Source of the DNA: Halobacteriovorax sp. DA5
Lineage (GTDB): Bacteria; Bdellovibrionota; Bacteriovoracia; Bacteriovoracales; Bacteriovoracaceae
Reading direction: 5' to 3'
Assembly (NCBI RefSeq): GCF_002903145.1
Contig: NZ_PPDJ01000002.1
Span: 248,001 to 312,000, forward strand
Length of the DNA: 64,000 nucleotides
Position numbers and translations under genes: made by a program. Below, in pieces: positions 25,438 to 33,669 of this stretch; within the stretch, counting starts at the first letter, position 1; each line of letters begins with the position of its first letter. The notes under the pieces are model-generated. The model was given only the letters and a program-made list of their open reading frames with translations, did no database searches and was not told the origin of the DNA.

Positions 25438-26173
25438 CAATCTTCCATCGGAAAGACACCTTAAAAAAAGGATTGAATACTTCTTTCATTCAAGAAAGGG
25501 AGTTCAGGCTAATGAAATTTCTAACTTTATTGAACTTCTTATTAACAATTCTTTGGAAGTATTAATCTTTGGTGGTTTGCTGAGAGATTTAACTATAGAC
25601 GGGTTAAAGTTTTTTAAGTCTGATGTAGATATCGTGTTAGATGGATCTGAGATAGATTTTTCATTGATATTACTAAGAATATCAAAATCTTATAATATGA
25701 AAAAAAATAAATTTGGCGGTTATCGTATTAAATTGAATTATTGGGTTATAGATATTTGGTTATTGTCGAATACATTCGCTTTTAAAAAGAAACATGTTGA
25801 ATATCGAGAGCAGAAAGATTTGTTAAAAACTGTATTTTTCAATTGGGATGCGATTTATTATAATTATAATAAAAAAGAACTTGTGTATTCAAAAGACTAT
25901 TTTGAAAGTTTAAGGATGTTAAAGCTTTCTATTGTAAATCCTATAAATCATAATCCAGTCGGTGCATTTCGTCGATTAACTCGATTTGCCAGTAAAATAA
26001 ATTTTGAAATAGATGTTTCTGTTGTCTCGTATTTTTCGGATTTACCTTTGGAGTCTGAGTTGTTAAATAACAAAGATAGAGAACTGCTGTCTAAAATAAA
26101 AAAACATTTTTTAACTTCTTCTTTGTTTCCAATCTTTTTGTGTAAAGAAGTTCAAACTAATCTCTTCAAGTAG
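25430..26173 (+). CDS. nucleotidyltransferase (poly(A) polymerase/CCA-head-like)
   Basis: A 247-residue protein whose first 130 residues fit the class II nucleotidyltransferase head fold: FGGLLRD near residue 46 (G-G-x-x-R-D), the metal-binding pair in SDVDIVLD near residue 65, and a third carboxylate in VIDIWLLSNTFAFKK near residue 106, like CCA-adding and poly(A) polymerases. The C-terminal 100 residues (HNPVGAFRRLTRFASKINFEI) resemble the beginning of their neck, but the rest of the usual tRNA-binding body is missing. It probably transfers a nucleotide to an RNA or protein target. Its 8-base overlap with the dGTPase gene (start preceded by AGAGGT) indicates coupled expression. Confidence 0.75.
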   Translation: MLSNLPSERHLKKRIEYFFHSRKGVQANEISNFIELLINNSLEVLIFGGLLRDLTIDGLKFFKSDVDIVLDGSEIDFSLILLRISKSYNMKKNKFGGYRIKLNYWVIDIWLLSNTFAFKKKHVEYREQKDLLKTVFFNWDAIYYNYNKKELVYSKDYFESLRMLKLSIVNPINHNPVGAFRRLTRFASKINFEIDVSVVSYFSDLPLESELLNNKDRELLSKIKKHFLTSSLFPIFLCKEVQTNLFK

Positions 26174-26185
26174 CGTACAGTTTGG

Positions 26186-26923
26186 TTATATAAATAAAAA
26201 ACTAAAAAGTATATTCCAGTTCTGATGTATAGTTGCAAAACTAAAGATACTGATTCCTAATAGATATAATGAAAACGTGATAAGAATTGGTTTGAAGTCC
26301 TTCCACATTCTTTTTAAAGAAGCTACAATAATATTGTCTTCACTTTTTTCAATGGCTGAGTTAAGTGGGAGTATTTCTGACTCAATAATCTTGTATGGGG
26401 ATTTGTTGGAGTAAAGTATCTGATTTGCAAAGTTGTTTATAGCAGAGGAAAACTCTTCATTCTCTATGTTTTTTTCTTTTGCGATTGTTTCTAATAAGTC
26501 AGTACCAATTCTGGTGTCTTTTAAATTTTCAATACAACTATTTGTTAGTGACTCTGTTGAACAACCTTTTTTTTCATATTCTTCTATCAGTTTAAAAAAA
26601 CTTTTGGTTGCTTTCTCTATTGGATTTATAATTGTATTTATGGCACGACTCGGTAAATTAAAGAACCATTGCAGTATGAATGCTGCTGTAAAGAAAATAA
26701 TTGACCAAAGTAAAGCTCCCTTACCACAGAGTGTTATCAGATTTTCAGTATTAAGTAAGAAAATCCCAAGGCTTCCTGAGTATAAAAATTTTAACTGTTC
26801 CTGAATCTTTTTTATATTTGAATTGTAAGAGATACTAATATCATTTTTAAATTCAAGTTGAATTAAGTTAAGCTTTTGCTTGAATGACTCTATATTTTGC
26901 TCCATTCGTTCCAACCTATTCAT
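26186..26923 (-). CDS. unknown membrane protein of the island
   Basis: A 245-residue protein, convergent with the nucleotidyltransferase gene and only 12 bases from it. The N-terminus is a predicted coiled coil (LERMEQNIESFKQKLNLIQ). Hydrophobic stretches lie near residues 48-66, 70-90 and 213-235, with a short one at the very C-terminus (NILFSFLFI). Between them is a soluble, Glu/Asn-rich helical region of about 120 residues. No family is recognised. The ATG at 26923 abuts a perfect 15-base palindrome; an internal ATG at 26905 has AGGTTGGA upstream and is an alternative start. A role as membrane effector or immunity component of the island is speculative. Confidence 0.6.
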   Translation of the reverse strand: MNRLERMEQNIESFKQKLNLIQLEFKNDISISYNSNIKKIQEQLKFLYSGSLGIFLLNTENLITLCGKGALLWSIIFFTAAFILQWFFNLPSRAINTIINPIEKATKSFFKLIEEYEKKGCSTESLTNSCIENLKDTRIGTDLLETIAKEKNIENEEFSSAINNFANQILYSNKSPYKIIESEILPLNSAIEKSEDNIIVASLKRMWKDFKPILITFSLYLLGISIFSFATIHQNWNILFSFLFI

Positions 26924-26925
26924 TA

Positions 26926-26940
26926 TGAGATATTATCTCA
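26926..26940. promoter_or_regulatory. perfect palindrome next to the island membrane-protein start
   Basis: TGAGATATTATCTCA is a perfect 7+1+7 dyad, two bases upstream of the ATG at 26923. It could be an operator or an mRNA hairpin controlling that start. Confidence 0.45.
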
Positions 26941-27063
26941 CCCATTTTATTACTTAGTTTTCCTAATTATCTAAATTACAGAGCTTAATGTTTTGGAATT
27001 TGATCACTTTTATATAATTTAATAATTAGAAATAGTGGTATATTATTAGTTTTGTAAATATTG

Positions 27064-27089
27064 TGTAGCCGAGAAGTATCCCGGCTACA
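27064..27089 (-). terminator. hairpin downstream of intact tex
   Basis: An 8-bp stem (TGTAGCCG / CGGCTACA) 32 bases past the tex stop. It occupies the same place as the hairpin at 23577-23600 relative to the other tex end and shares a GCCGGG-type core, so the two look like diverged versions of one terminator. No strong T-run follows on the minus strand. Confidence 0.6.
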
Positions 27090-27120
27090 AATTAGTCTTT
27101 ATAATATATTTATATTTTAG

Positions 27121-29487
27121 TTACTTAACTTTAAAACCTGCAAGTGCAGCAAATGCATTATTCTTTAAAGGTGCATCGTTTTGCTTTGGCATCTTTGGTT
27201 GTCCACCACCACGAGGTTTACTCTGGCGAGGTCCACCTGAAGGGCGCTCATAAGTTTTTGCTTCTTCTGCACCATCTGATTTTAGAGATAGGGCGATACG
27301 CTTTCTATCCATATCAACGTCAAGAACAACTGCTGAAACTTCTTGTCCTACTTTAAGTACTTCAAGTGCATTATCAACAAAGTGATCGGCCATTTGAGAG
27401 ACGTGAACTAAACCATTCTCTTTAATTCCGATATCAACGAAGGCACCAAATTGAGTGATGTTTTTAACGATACCAGGGTAGCGCTCACCAATTTTTACAT
27501 CCTTAAGCTCACGAACATCTTTTCTAAATTCAGTTGTTTTAAATTCTGTACGTGGATCCTGTGACGGGGCCGTTAGTGATTTGTAGATATCATTAACTGT
27601 GAACTCACCAAGCTCAGAAATTAGATCCTTATCTGATTTAAGTTGGTTTGCTACAGCGTTATCTGTTGTTAACTGCTCTAGAGTGTAACCTTTTGACTGT
27701 GCCCAGTTTTCTAACATTTCATAGTTTTCTGGGTGGATGAATGTTGCATCTAGTGGGTTTTTTCCGTTGTAAACGCGAAGGAATCCCGCTGCTTGTTGGA
27801 AAACCTTATCTGTAAAACGAGAAACTTTTAGGATCTCACTTCTGTCACCAAAAAGTCCGTTCTTATCTCTGTGCTTAACAATATTTCCTGCAACAGTTGG
27901 CCCAATACCTGAGATGAATGAAAGTAGAGGAGCTGAAGCAGTGTTGATGTCAACACCAACAAAGTTAACACAACTTTCAACTACACCATCTAGAGATTTT
28001 TTAAGTCTGATTTGGTTTACATCGTGTTGGTACTGACCAACACCAATTGATTTTGGGTCTATTTTTACAAGTTCAGCAAGTGGGTCTTGGAAACGACGTC
28101 CGATAGAAATCGCACCTCTTACAGTTGCATCTTTATCTGGGAACTCTTTCTTAGCAATAGCAGAAGCTGAGTAAATTGAAGCTCCATCTTCTGAAATCAT
28201 TGTTGCTTTAACTCGACCATCTTTAACAGCAGTTACATTGTCTTCAACGAATTGTAGAGTCTCACGCCCGAAAGTCCCACTTCCGATTGCAATATATTCA
28301 ACATTGAATTGCTCGATCATTGCATTAAGAATTGTCGCTGACTCACGAACCTGATTTCTTGGCGGGTGAGGATAAACAACAGTATCAACAACAAACTTAC
28401 CAGTATTATCAACAACAACAGTTTTACAACCTGTCACAACACCTGGATCAAGTGCAAGAACTGTCTTAGGCCCTAAGTATGGCTGAAGAAGTAGGTTTTT
28501 AAGGTTCACACCAAATACGTCAATTGCTGACTCATCAGAAAGCTTCTTAAGCTCACCTTTGATTTCTAAATCAAGTGAAGAGTGAATATAGTTTTTGTAG
28601 GCCTTTGAAGCGCAATCAACAAGTGCCTTGTAGCTCGTTACTGTTGTATCAGCAAAATGCTTCGAAAGAATCATGTTAGTTGCGTATTCTTCGTCAAATA
28701 CGATTTCTACTTTCAGGATTTTCTCTGTTTGTGCACGTCGAATTGCTAGGAATCTGTGGGCCGCTTTTGGATCACGAAGATCCGCTACTTTTTGTTCATA
28801 CTCAAAATAGTCTTTGTATTTTTGCCAGTCTTTGATTTCCTCATAACCTTTTCTTGGTGATGACTTAATCATTGCCTGTGCCCAGTAATCATTTCGAAGA
28901 GTCTCTTTCAGCTCTGTATCGTGTGCGATTTCCTCAATGATGATATCGCATGCTCCTTTTAATACATCTTCAAAAGTTGCAACTTTCTTATCTTTATTAA
29001 TGAATTTTAAGGCCTCTTTTGCAAGCTCTGGCATAGGAAGCTTCGAAGTCTTCATTAAGATTGCAAATGGCTCAAGCCCAGCTTCTTTAGCAATTTGTGC
29101 TTTTGTTTTTCTCTTTGACTTAAATGGCGCGTAGATATCTTCAAGTTGGTTGATATTTGTCGCTGCTTTAATCTTCTTTTCAATCTCAGGTGTCATCATC
29201 TCTTGTTTTGTGATGGCCTCAAGGATAAAAGCACGGCGTTTTTCACGCTCAATATATTCGTCGTATTTTTCTTGGATTAGACGGATTTGTTCTTCATCTA
29301 AACCACCTGTTTTATCTTTACGGTAACGTGTGATGAATGGGACAGTACAGTCTTCAACAAGTAACATGGCAAGTACGGCCATGATTTGTTTCGCTGTGAT
29401 ATCTGTGTTGTCTACACAAAATAGGACGGCATTTTGATCGATGATATCCATTGGGTTTTTTGCTGCTTTTTCTGTCGTCTCTGACAT
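27121..29487 (-). CDS. tex: Tex-family transcription accessory / RNA-binding protein
   Basis: A 788-residue Tex protein, full length for the family. The N-terminal helical Tex domain (about 20-250) precedes the YqgF-like RNase H fold (ALDPGVVTGCKTVVVD near residue 342, AIGSGTFGRETLQFVED near 400), helix-hairpin-helix repeats (SFISGIGPTVAGNIVKHRD near 522) and an S1 RNA-binding domain (GIVKNITQFGAFVDIG near 668, VHVSQMADHFVD). A Gly/Pro/Lys-rich tail ends AALAGFKVK. The ribosome binding site is GGAG upstream of the ATG. The last 215 bases of its coding and stop region are duplicated at 23638-23852, so the present 3' end and terminator may have been brought in by the island. Confidence 0.95.
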   Translation of the reverse strand: MSETTEKAAKNPMDIIDQNAVLFCVDNTDITAKQIMAVLAMLLVEDCTVPFITRYRKDKTGGLDEEQIRLIQEKYDEYIEREKRRAFILEAITKQEMMTPEIEKKIKAATNINQLEDIYAPFKSKRKTKAQIAKEAGLEPFAILMKTSKLPMPELAKEALKFINKDKKVATFEDVLKGACDIIIEEIAHDTELKETLRNDYWAQAMIKSSPRKGYEEIKDWQKYKDYFEYEQKVADLRDPKAAHRFLAIRRAQTEKILKVEIVFDEEYATNMILSKHFADTTVTSYKALVDCASKAYKNYIHSSLDLEIKGELKKLSDESAIDVFGVNLKNLLLQPYLGPKTVLALDPGVVTGCKTVVVDNTGKFVVDTVVYPHPPRNQVRESATILNAMIEQFNVEYIAIGSGTFGRETLQFVEDNVTAVKDGRVKATMISEDGASIYSASAIAKKEFPDKDATVRGAISIGRRFQDPLAELVKIDPKSIGVGQYQHDVNQIRLKKSLDGVVESCVNFVGVDINTASAPLLSFISGIGPTVAGNIVKHRDKNGLFGDRSEILKVSRFTDKVFQQAAGFLRVYNGKNPLDATFIHPENYEMLENWAQSKGYTLEQLTTDNAVANQLKSDKDLISELGEFTVNDIYKSLTAPSQDPRTEFKTTEFRKDVRELKDVKIGERYPGIVKNITQFGAFVDIGIKENGLVHVSQMADHFVDNALEVLKVGQEVSAVVLDVDMDRKRIALSLKSDGAEEAKTYERPSGGPRQSKPRGGGQPKMPKQNDAPLKNNAFAALAGFKVK
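27125..27339. repeat. right copy of 215-bp direct repeat (inside intact tex)
   Basis: Matches 23638-23852 at 213 of 215 positions and encodes the last 71-72 residues of Tex. The copies are 3,487 bases apart in the same orientation. Confidence 0.95.
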
Positions 29488-29608
29488 AATTCATACTCCA
29501 TTAACTAAATTTGAATTAAAATTGTATAGTTATTGAATTTGGAATGACAATGGAAAACTTGAGTAAATTCGACTGGTTAACTTAAAAATATTGATGTAAG
29601 AAGTTATT

Positions 29609-30565
29609 ATGACAAATGAATTCGATTATTTAGTAGTTGGTGATGGCATTGCTGGCCGCGCCATTTTATATTTCTTAACAAAAAAATATCCAACGGCAAG
29701 CATCGCTCAAGTATATGATGACGAGGCGTTTCCAGCTTGTTCGAGACGCACGACAAGCGTTGTATCATTCGGATTATTTGAAGAAGGGATTTCGAAGCTT
29801 GGAAATATTCTCTTTCATGCTCATGAATTCTTAAAAGACTTCGTTGAAATAAATAGGCCATCTGGAGTTTATAGCTGTAAACAATTCTATCTTCCTCCAA
29901 ATATTAAAGAGGATCCTCTAAAGTTTAAGCAATTTGAGGCCCGTTATGGTGCAGACTTTATTGAGTTTAAGAATCAGCAGACTGTTGCTAAAGATGCATA
30001 TGTTATCAATCCTGATGAATTCCTTAATTTCTTTAAAACTGATGTCGAACAAATTAGGGCAAGAGTTAGTGGCGTTAATAAAGGCGAGCTCAAGACTAAT
30101 ATTGGAAGCTTCAATGCTCAAAAAATTATTTTAGCAACAAGTGCCTACACGTCATTAATCTTTAAAGATAAGAGTTTACCAGAGGGGAAGCCTGTTAAAG
30201 GCACTTACTTTACTTGGGATATCGATTTAAACGAAGAATCCTTTGTGATTTCTCGTGGTCACTTTAATCTTATTTATCGTGCTCAGGATAATCTTCTACT
30301 ATTTGGTGCAAATTCAATTGAGGGGCTTTCTCATCTTCATTCTCCTAAAGAAGTGTATGAGAAACTAGAAATCTTTCAAGGCTTATTTCCTGAATTTAAA
30401 AATCTTGAAAAACCAATGATTCACACAGGAATTCGTCATAAAGGTAAGAGACGCACACCTTTTTGTGGTGAGGTTTGTGAAGGTGTCTACGCTCTAAACG
30501 CTCTATATAAGAACGGTTGGAGCGCTGGAGTTTCTCTAGCAAAAGAATTAGTGGATAGGCTCTAA
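29609..30565 (+). CDS. FAD-dependent oxidoreductase (DAO-like)
   Basis: A 318-residue protein with the dinucleotide-binding turn YLVVGDGIAGRAILYFL at residues 6-22 and a C-terminal GNALYKNGWSAG-like segment (YALNALYKNGWSAGVSLA, about residues 296-313), as in D-amino-acid oxidase/glycine oxidase-type flavoproteins. The middle (about 150-290) has the expected substrate-domain strands, including VKGTYFTWDI and LIYRAQDNLLLFGAN. The substrate is unknown. No signal peptide. The ribosome binding site is weak (AAGAAG). It overlaps the convergent DUF3050 gene by 18 bases. Confidence 0.78.
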   Translation: MTNEFDYLVVGDGIAGRAILYFLTKKYPTASIAQVYDDEAFPACSRRTTSVVSFGLFEEGISKLGNILFHAHEFLKDFVEINRPSGVYSCKQFYLPPNIKEDPLKFKQFEARYGADFIEFKNQQTVAKDAYVINPDEFLNFFKTDVEQIRARVSGVNKGELKTNIGSFNAQKIILATSAYTSLIFKDKSLPEGKPVKGTYFTWDIDLNEESFVISRGHFNLIYRAQDNLLLFGANSIEGLSHLHSPKEVYEKLEIFQGLFPEFKNLEKPMIHTGIRHKGKRRTPFCGEVCEGVYALNALYKNGWSAGVSLAKELVDRL

Positions 30566-31303
30566 GTTTTCTGAACGGTTTGCTCTAATTTCTTCTAGAA
30601 CATAATCCCACATCTGTGCTCTAAGTTTAAGTGAATCAAGAGCTACTTGCGTTGCTTGTTCTTCTTTTTCAGCAGTGTCACAAAGCTGTGAAAGAAGTTT
30701 TCCCGCAAGGTCTCCATGCTCGTCACCATCAAGTTCAATGTGACGAACTAGGTAGTGCTTAAAATATGGGGCATCGATATTCTTCTCTTCTAAAACATTC
30801 ACAAATGGTTGAAACAGATCAGGGATCAGATTTTCTCTTCCATAAAAGAATGCTGAAGCAACTGCACTCGGGTGTGCATTTGTTACTAAGTTTAGATTAA
30901 AGGCCGTAAATTTAGCGATCTCTTGTGGTAGTTCTTCAAAAGAGAAGTCATTGAAGAAGTTTTCAATTGGCGTTGTATCAGCACCAACTTCCTTCATCGC
31001 ATTTAAATACATTGTGAAGTGATCAATATGGCCACCGTTTAGATCTTCATCACTTTCTTCACCTAAAACAATCTCGTTAATGAAACGAACGCACTCTTTG
31101 TCATACTTTGAAGGCATCCATGGCGTTGACACACATGTCACTTCACGTTGAAGGCCTTTTAATAGAGACATGAAATCCCATACTGCAAAGACGTGCCACT
31201 TCATAAGAATTTTCACATCATCAATATCGTTGATATTTGAATAAAGTGGGTGAGCGCATAGCTCGTTGTGGGCGTTTTGAATTGCTATATTGACCGTTTT
31301 CAT
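30548..31303 (-). CDS. DUF3050 family (heme-oxygenase-like fold) protein
   Basis: A 251-residue protein matching the DUF3050 family: opening NELCAHPLYSNI, then KWHVFAVWDFMSLLKGLQ near residue 36, PWMPSKYDKECVRFINEIVLGEE near 62, and HIELDGDEHGDLAGKLL near 195. Conserved histidines and acidic residues (HVFAVWDF, HIDHFTMYL, HIELDGDEHG) could bind a di-metal centre, as in heme-oxygenase-like diiron proteins. No activity is established from the sequence. No strong ribosome binding site is seen at the ATG (31303). Confidence 0.88.
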   Translation of the reverse strand: MKTVNIAIQNAHNELCAHPLYSNINDIDDVKILMKWHVFAVWDFMSLLKGLQREVTCVSTPWMPSKYDKECVRFINEIVLGEESDEDLNGGHIDHFTMYLNAMKEVGADTTPIENFFNDFSFEELPQEIAKFTAFNLNLVTNAHPSAVASAFFYGRENLIPDLFQPFVNVLEEKNIDAPYFKHYLVRHIELDGDEHGDLAGKLLSQLCDTAEKEEQATQVALDSLKLRAQMWDYVLEEIRANRSENLEPIH

Positions 31304-31361
31304 ATGCGGCCAATATAGCGTAATTTACTTAACTCTTAAAGTGCGAATTAACCCTTTAGCT

Positions 31362-32984
31362 TTAGTTGTGAAATAAGTGGTGGAAATCAGGCCTACTTAA
31401 TGAGCGGCGTCTTCTTGGGCCATTGCGTCGACCACCTTGCATTTGAAGCTTTTGATTATACTTCTTGTCTTCAATATATTTTGTGTACTTGTCTAAGTCT
31501 TCTTTTCGGTAACTCTCAAGTTCTTGAAACATTTCATTAAAAGAGAGGATTCCTCCTGCTTCTTTCTCCGCCTTTGCAATCCTTTCGTAGAGCTTCTCAC
31601 CAACTTGGTCTAGAACAACAAAGAGATCAATCTGTTTTGAACCTAGATTGAGTGGAAATTTCTCTTCTAAGTTTACACCTGCTACAAATTTAATAATACC
31701 GCGACTGATAACTGAACGACGTGCAAGCCAAGCAAAATCATTACCTAGTTTTGTTCCAAAGCTAGGATCAAATTCATATCTTTCCTTTTCCATCCATTCA
31801 AAAATCTTTGAAAGAATCGCGTCTTTGTAACGTGTATCCTTAAGTTTATCTGGGTTTCTCCATTCGGCAACGAGATCAAAGCGTGAATCAAATTGAATTT
31901 CGCCAGGGCCGAATGTTTTAAACTTTGCGATATTTTCACTTGTCACTTGGAGACCAAAGTCTTGTAGAAATGAAAGTAGGGCCGGGTTAAAGCTCGTTTT
32001 AAACTCTGGGATATCCATAGCTGTTCCAGAAAGTTTTTCACTGGCAACTTTGTAACCATGATAAATAACTTCAGAGCAAAAGATTTGCGAGTCATCGTTA
32101 TAGTCCATGGCAAAGTCGTATGGGATATTTTTATCGTTTTTTTTAGTAAATTTAGAGAAACGCTCATGCATCTCTTTGGCCGCTAAATGCGCTAATTTAG
32201 CGTCTTTGTGACGAAAGACAACAGTTCTAGAATTTGCCTGATCAAGGTGTACTTGAAAGGGAGCAACAACGTTACCCACTTCGATATGGGCCTCTGACGT
32301 GAAAAGCTCGCCTGTCTTCTTGTCTTTATATACTAATGTTAAGTGTGAAAATTGATGGTCATCATCGCCGATTCGAGCAATAGCGGCACTTGAGTAGGCA
32401 TTCCCGCGTGATAGAATAATATCTCCTGATTTGAGATCTCTCGGGCCAGAGAAGCTATATTCTGGATTAACCATAAAGTGAATAGGAGAGTCGCCATCAA
32501 AATTTAATGTGTTAAATTGGCGCGGTACTTTTCCCTTAGGCCTTGAGGCATAGTAGGACTCGATAAAGTAGTCCTCGAGATAGCGTAGGGCCCTAAAAAT
32601 ATCTTTTACACCCTTAAGACATTGCTTTTCATCTTGATCAAGTTCCTTAGTACTATTGAGATCTTTTAATTTCTCCTTGAGATCAAGGCGAATATTAAAG
32701 GATGCATTCACGAAATCTTGCATTTGATACTGCGAGAATTCAGAAAAATCGATATCTGTTGATTTAATGGAAAAGAGGCGATTGTAGTAATGTTGAGTCT
32801 TTTTCGCACATTCTGCAGGAGATTTTACGCCCTTGGATACCTGTTCGTGCATCTCGTGCATGAGGGATTCAAACTTTGAGCTCTTTAATGAACTTGGCAT
32901 TCGATAAGACTTCTGATTACAAGATACTAGCAAGGTAGAGACGATAATGGCTCCGGCGATCCCTGTAAGTTTCTGATTTTTCAT
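31362..32984 (-). CDS. YiiX-like permuted NlpC/P60 lipoprotein
   Basis: A 540-residue lipoprotein, with a signal peptide and lipobox TLLVSC (Cys22). The central part (about residues 185-330) matches the permuted papain-fold group that includes YiiX/YaeF: SGDIILSRGN, the histidine in FSHLTLVYKD and the cysteine in IFCSEVIYHGYK, in the reversed His-Cys order. Such proteins may be amidases or thioesterases of envelope substrates. A basic C-terminal tail (GGRRNGPRRRRS) is unusual. I use the ATG at 32984, six bases after GGGGGA, rather than the upstream TTG. A second gene of this type is at 49212-50816. Confidence 0.8.
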   Translation of the reverse strand: MKNQKLTGIAGAIIVSTLLVSCNQKSYRMPSSLKSSKFESLMHEMHEQVSKGVKSPAECAKKTQHYYNRLFSIKSTDIDFSEFSQYQMQDFVNASFNIRLDLKEKLKDLNSTKELDQDEKQCLKGVKDIFRALRYLEDYFIESYYASRPKGKVPRQFNTLNFDGDSPIHFMVNPEYSFSGPRDLKSGDIILSRGNAYSSAAIARIGDDDHQFSHLTLVYKDKKTGELFTSEAHIEVGNVVAPFQVHLDQANSRTVVFRHKDAKLAHLAAKEMHERFSKFTKKNDKNIPYDFAMDYNDDSQIFCSEVIYHGYKVASEKLSGTAMDIPEFKTSFNPALLSFLQDFGLQVTSENIAKFKTFGPGEIQFDSRFDLVAEWRNPDKLKDTRYKDAILSKIFEWMEKERYEFDPSFGTKLGNDFAWLARRSVISRGIIKFVAGVNLEEKFPLNLGSKQIDLFVVLDQVGEKLYERIAKAEKEAGGILSFNEMFQELESYRKEDLDKYTKYIEDKKYNQKLQMQGGRRNGPRRRRSLSRPDFHHLFHN

Positions 32985-33113
32985 TGTTTTCCCCCACAAT
33001 TCTGAAAAATATAAATAGCTAAATAATCAAAATTGAACATGACTCAATAAATTTTTATCGGATTTTACCTTTTAAAACTTAAGTATTATTATCGGGTATA
33101 GAGAGATTTATTT

Positions 33114-33629
33114 ATGACAAGCAATAAAAGTGAAGAAGTACATTATCGAATTTTAAATGCAGTAACCAAATTAGAAGTTGCTAAGGGACACCTTAACTGG
33201 AAAATCGCCGAGGTGGCCAAAGAGGCCGATGTTACTCGCTCACTCATCTATTATTATTTAGGTAAGGAAAAGGATGTAATCCTTAAGGAAGCGGTTAAGT
33301 ATATGATTGCTCGTATCTTTAACCTATCTCAGGAAAACTCTGTTGGAATTCGTGAGCGTATTAAAATAGTTAGAAAGCAAATCATTCAAATGCCATATCT
33401 GTTAGCACTTTATATGATCAATAAGGGTGCTGGTAATGAGTTGTCTGATATTATTGTGGAAGCCGAGGCCGAGTTATTTGAACTTCTAAAGAAGAAATAT
33501 CCTAACGTTGATCCTCGTGAGCACTTAAAAATTTATCTTATGGAATTAGGGGTATGTCTTTACCGCGATGTGGATGATGATACTCTTGATTATATCTTTT
33601 CCAAATATGACAGCTTTGAAGCAAAGTAA
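33114..33629 (+). CDS. TetR/AcrR family transcriptional regulator
   Basis: A 171-residue regulator. The N-terminal helix-turn-helix (about residues 10-55) has the TetR pattern: IAEVAKEADVTRSLIYYYLGKEKDVILKEAV. The C-terminal helical domain, which would bind a ligand and dimerise, is short and diverged. It is divergent from the YiiX-like lipoprotein gene, with 129 bases between the two starts, so it may control that gene or itself; no clear dyad was found in the spacer. The ribosome binding site is weak (AGAGAG). Confidence 0.85.
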   Translation: MTSNKSEEVHYRILNAVTKLEVAKGHLNWKIAEVAKEADVTRSLIYYYLGKEKDVILKEAVKYMIARIFNLSQENSVGIRERIKIVRKQIIQMPYLLALYMINKGAGNELSDIIVEAEAELFELLKKKYPNVDPREHLKIYLMELGVCLYRDVDDDTLDYIFSKYDSFEAK

Positions 33630-33638
33630 TTAAAATAG

Positions 33639-33666
33639 AAAAAGGCCTCTTTAGAGGCCTTTTTTA
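33639..33666. terminator. bidirectional intrinsic terminator
   Basis: AAAAAGGCCTCT (33639-33650) pairs with AGAGGCCTTTTT (33653-33664). It has an A-tract on one side and a T-tract on the other, and lies between the convergent TetR gene and the large lipoprotein gene. Confidence 0.9.
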
Positions 33667-33669
33667 TTT

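Larger units (their letters stand above)
23853..27124. mobile_element. 3.3-kb island inserted at the 3' end of tex
   Basis: DNA between the two tex 3'-end copies. It carries an HD dGTPase-like gene, an overlapping nucleotidyltransferase gene, a convergent membrane-protein gene and, at its right end, a second tex terminator. It looks more AT-rich than the flanks by eye. The first 230 bases (23853-24084) are non-coding, with no clear promoter. No integrase, transposase or terminal inverted repeat is visible, so the mode of entry is open. Confidence 0.7.
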
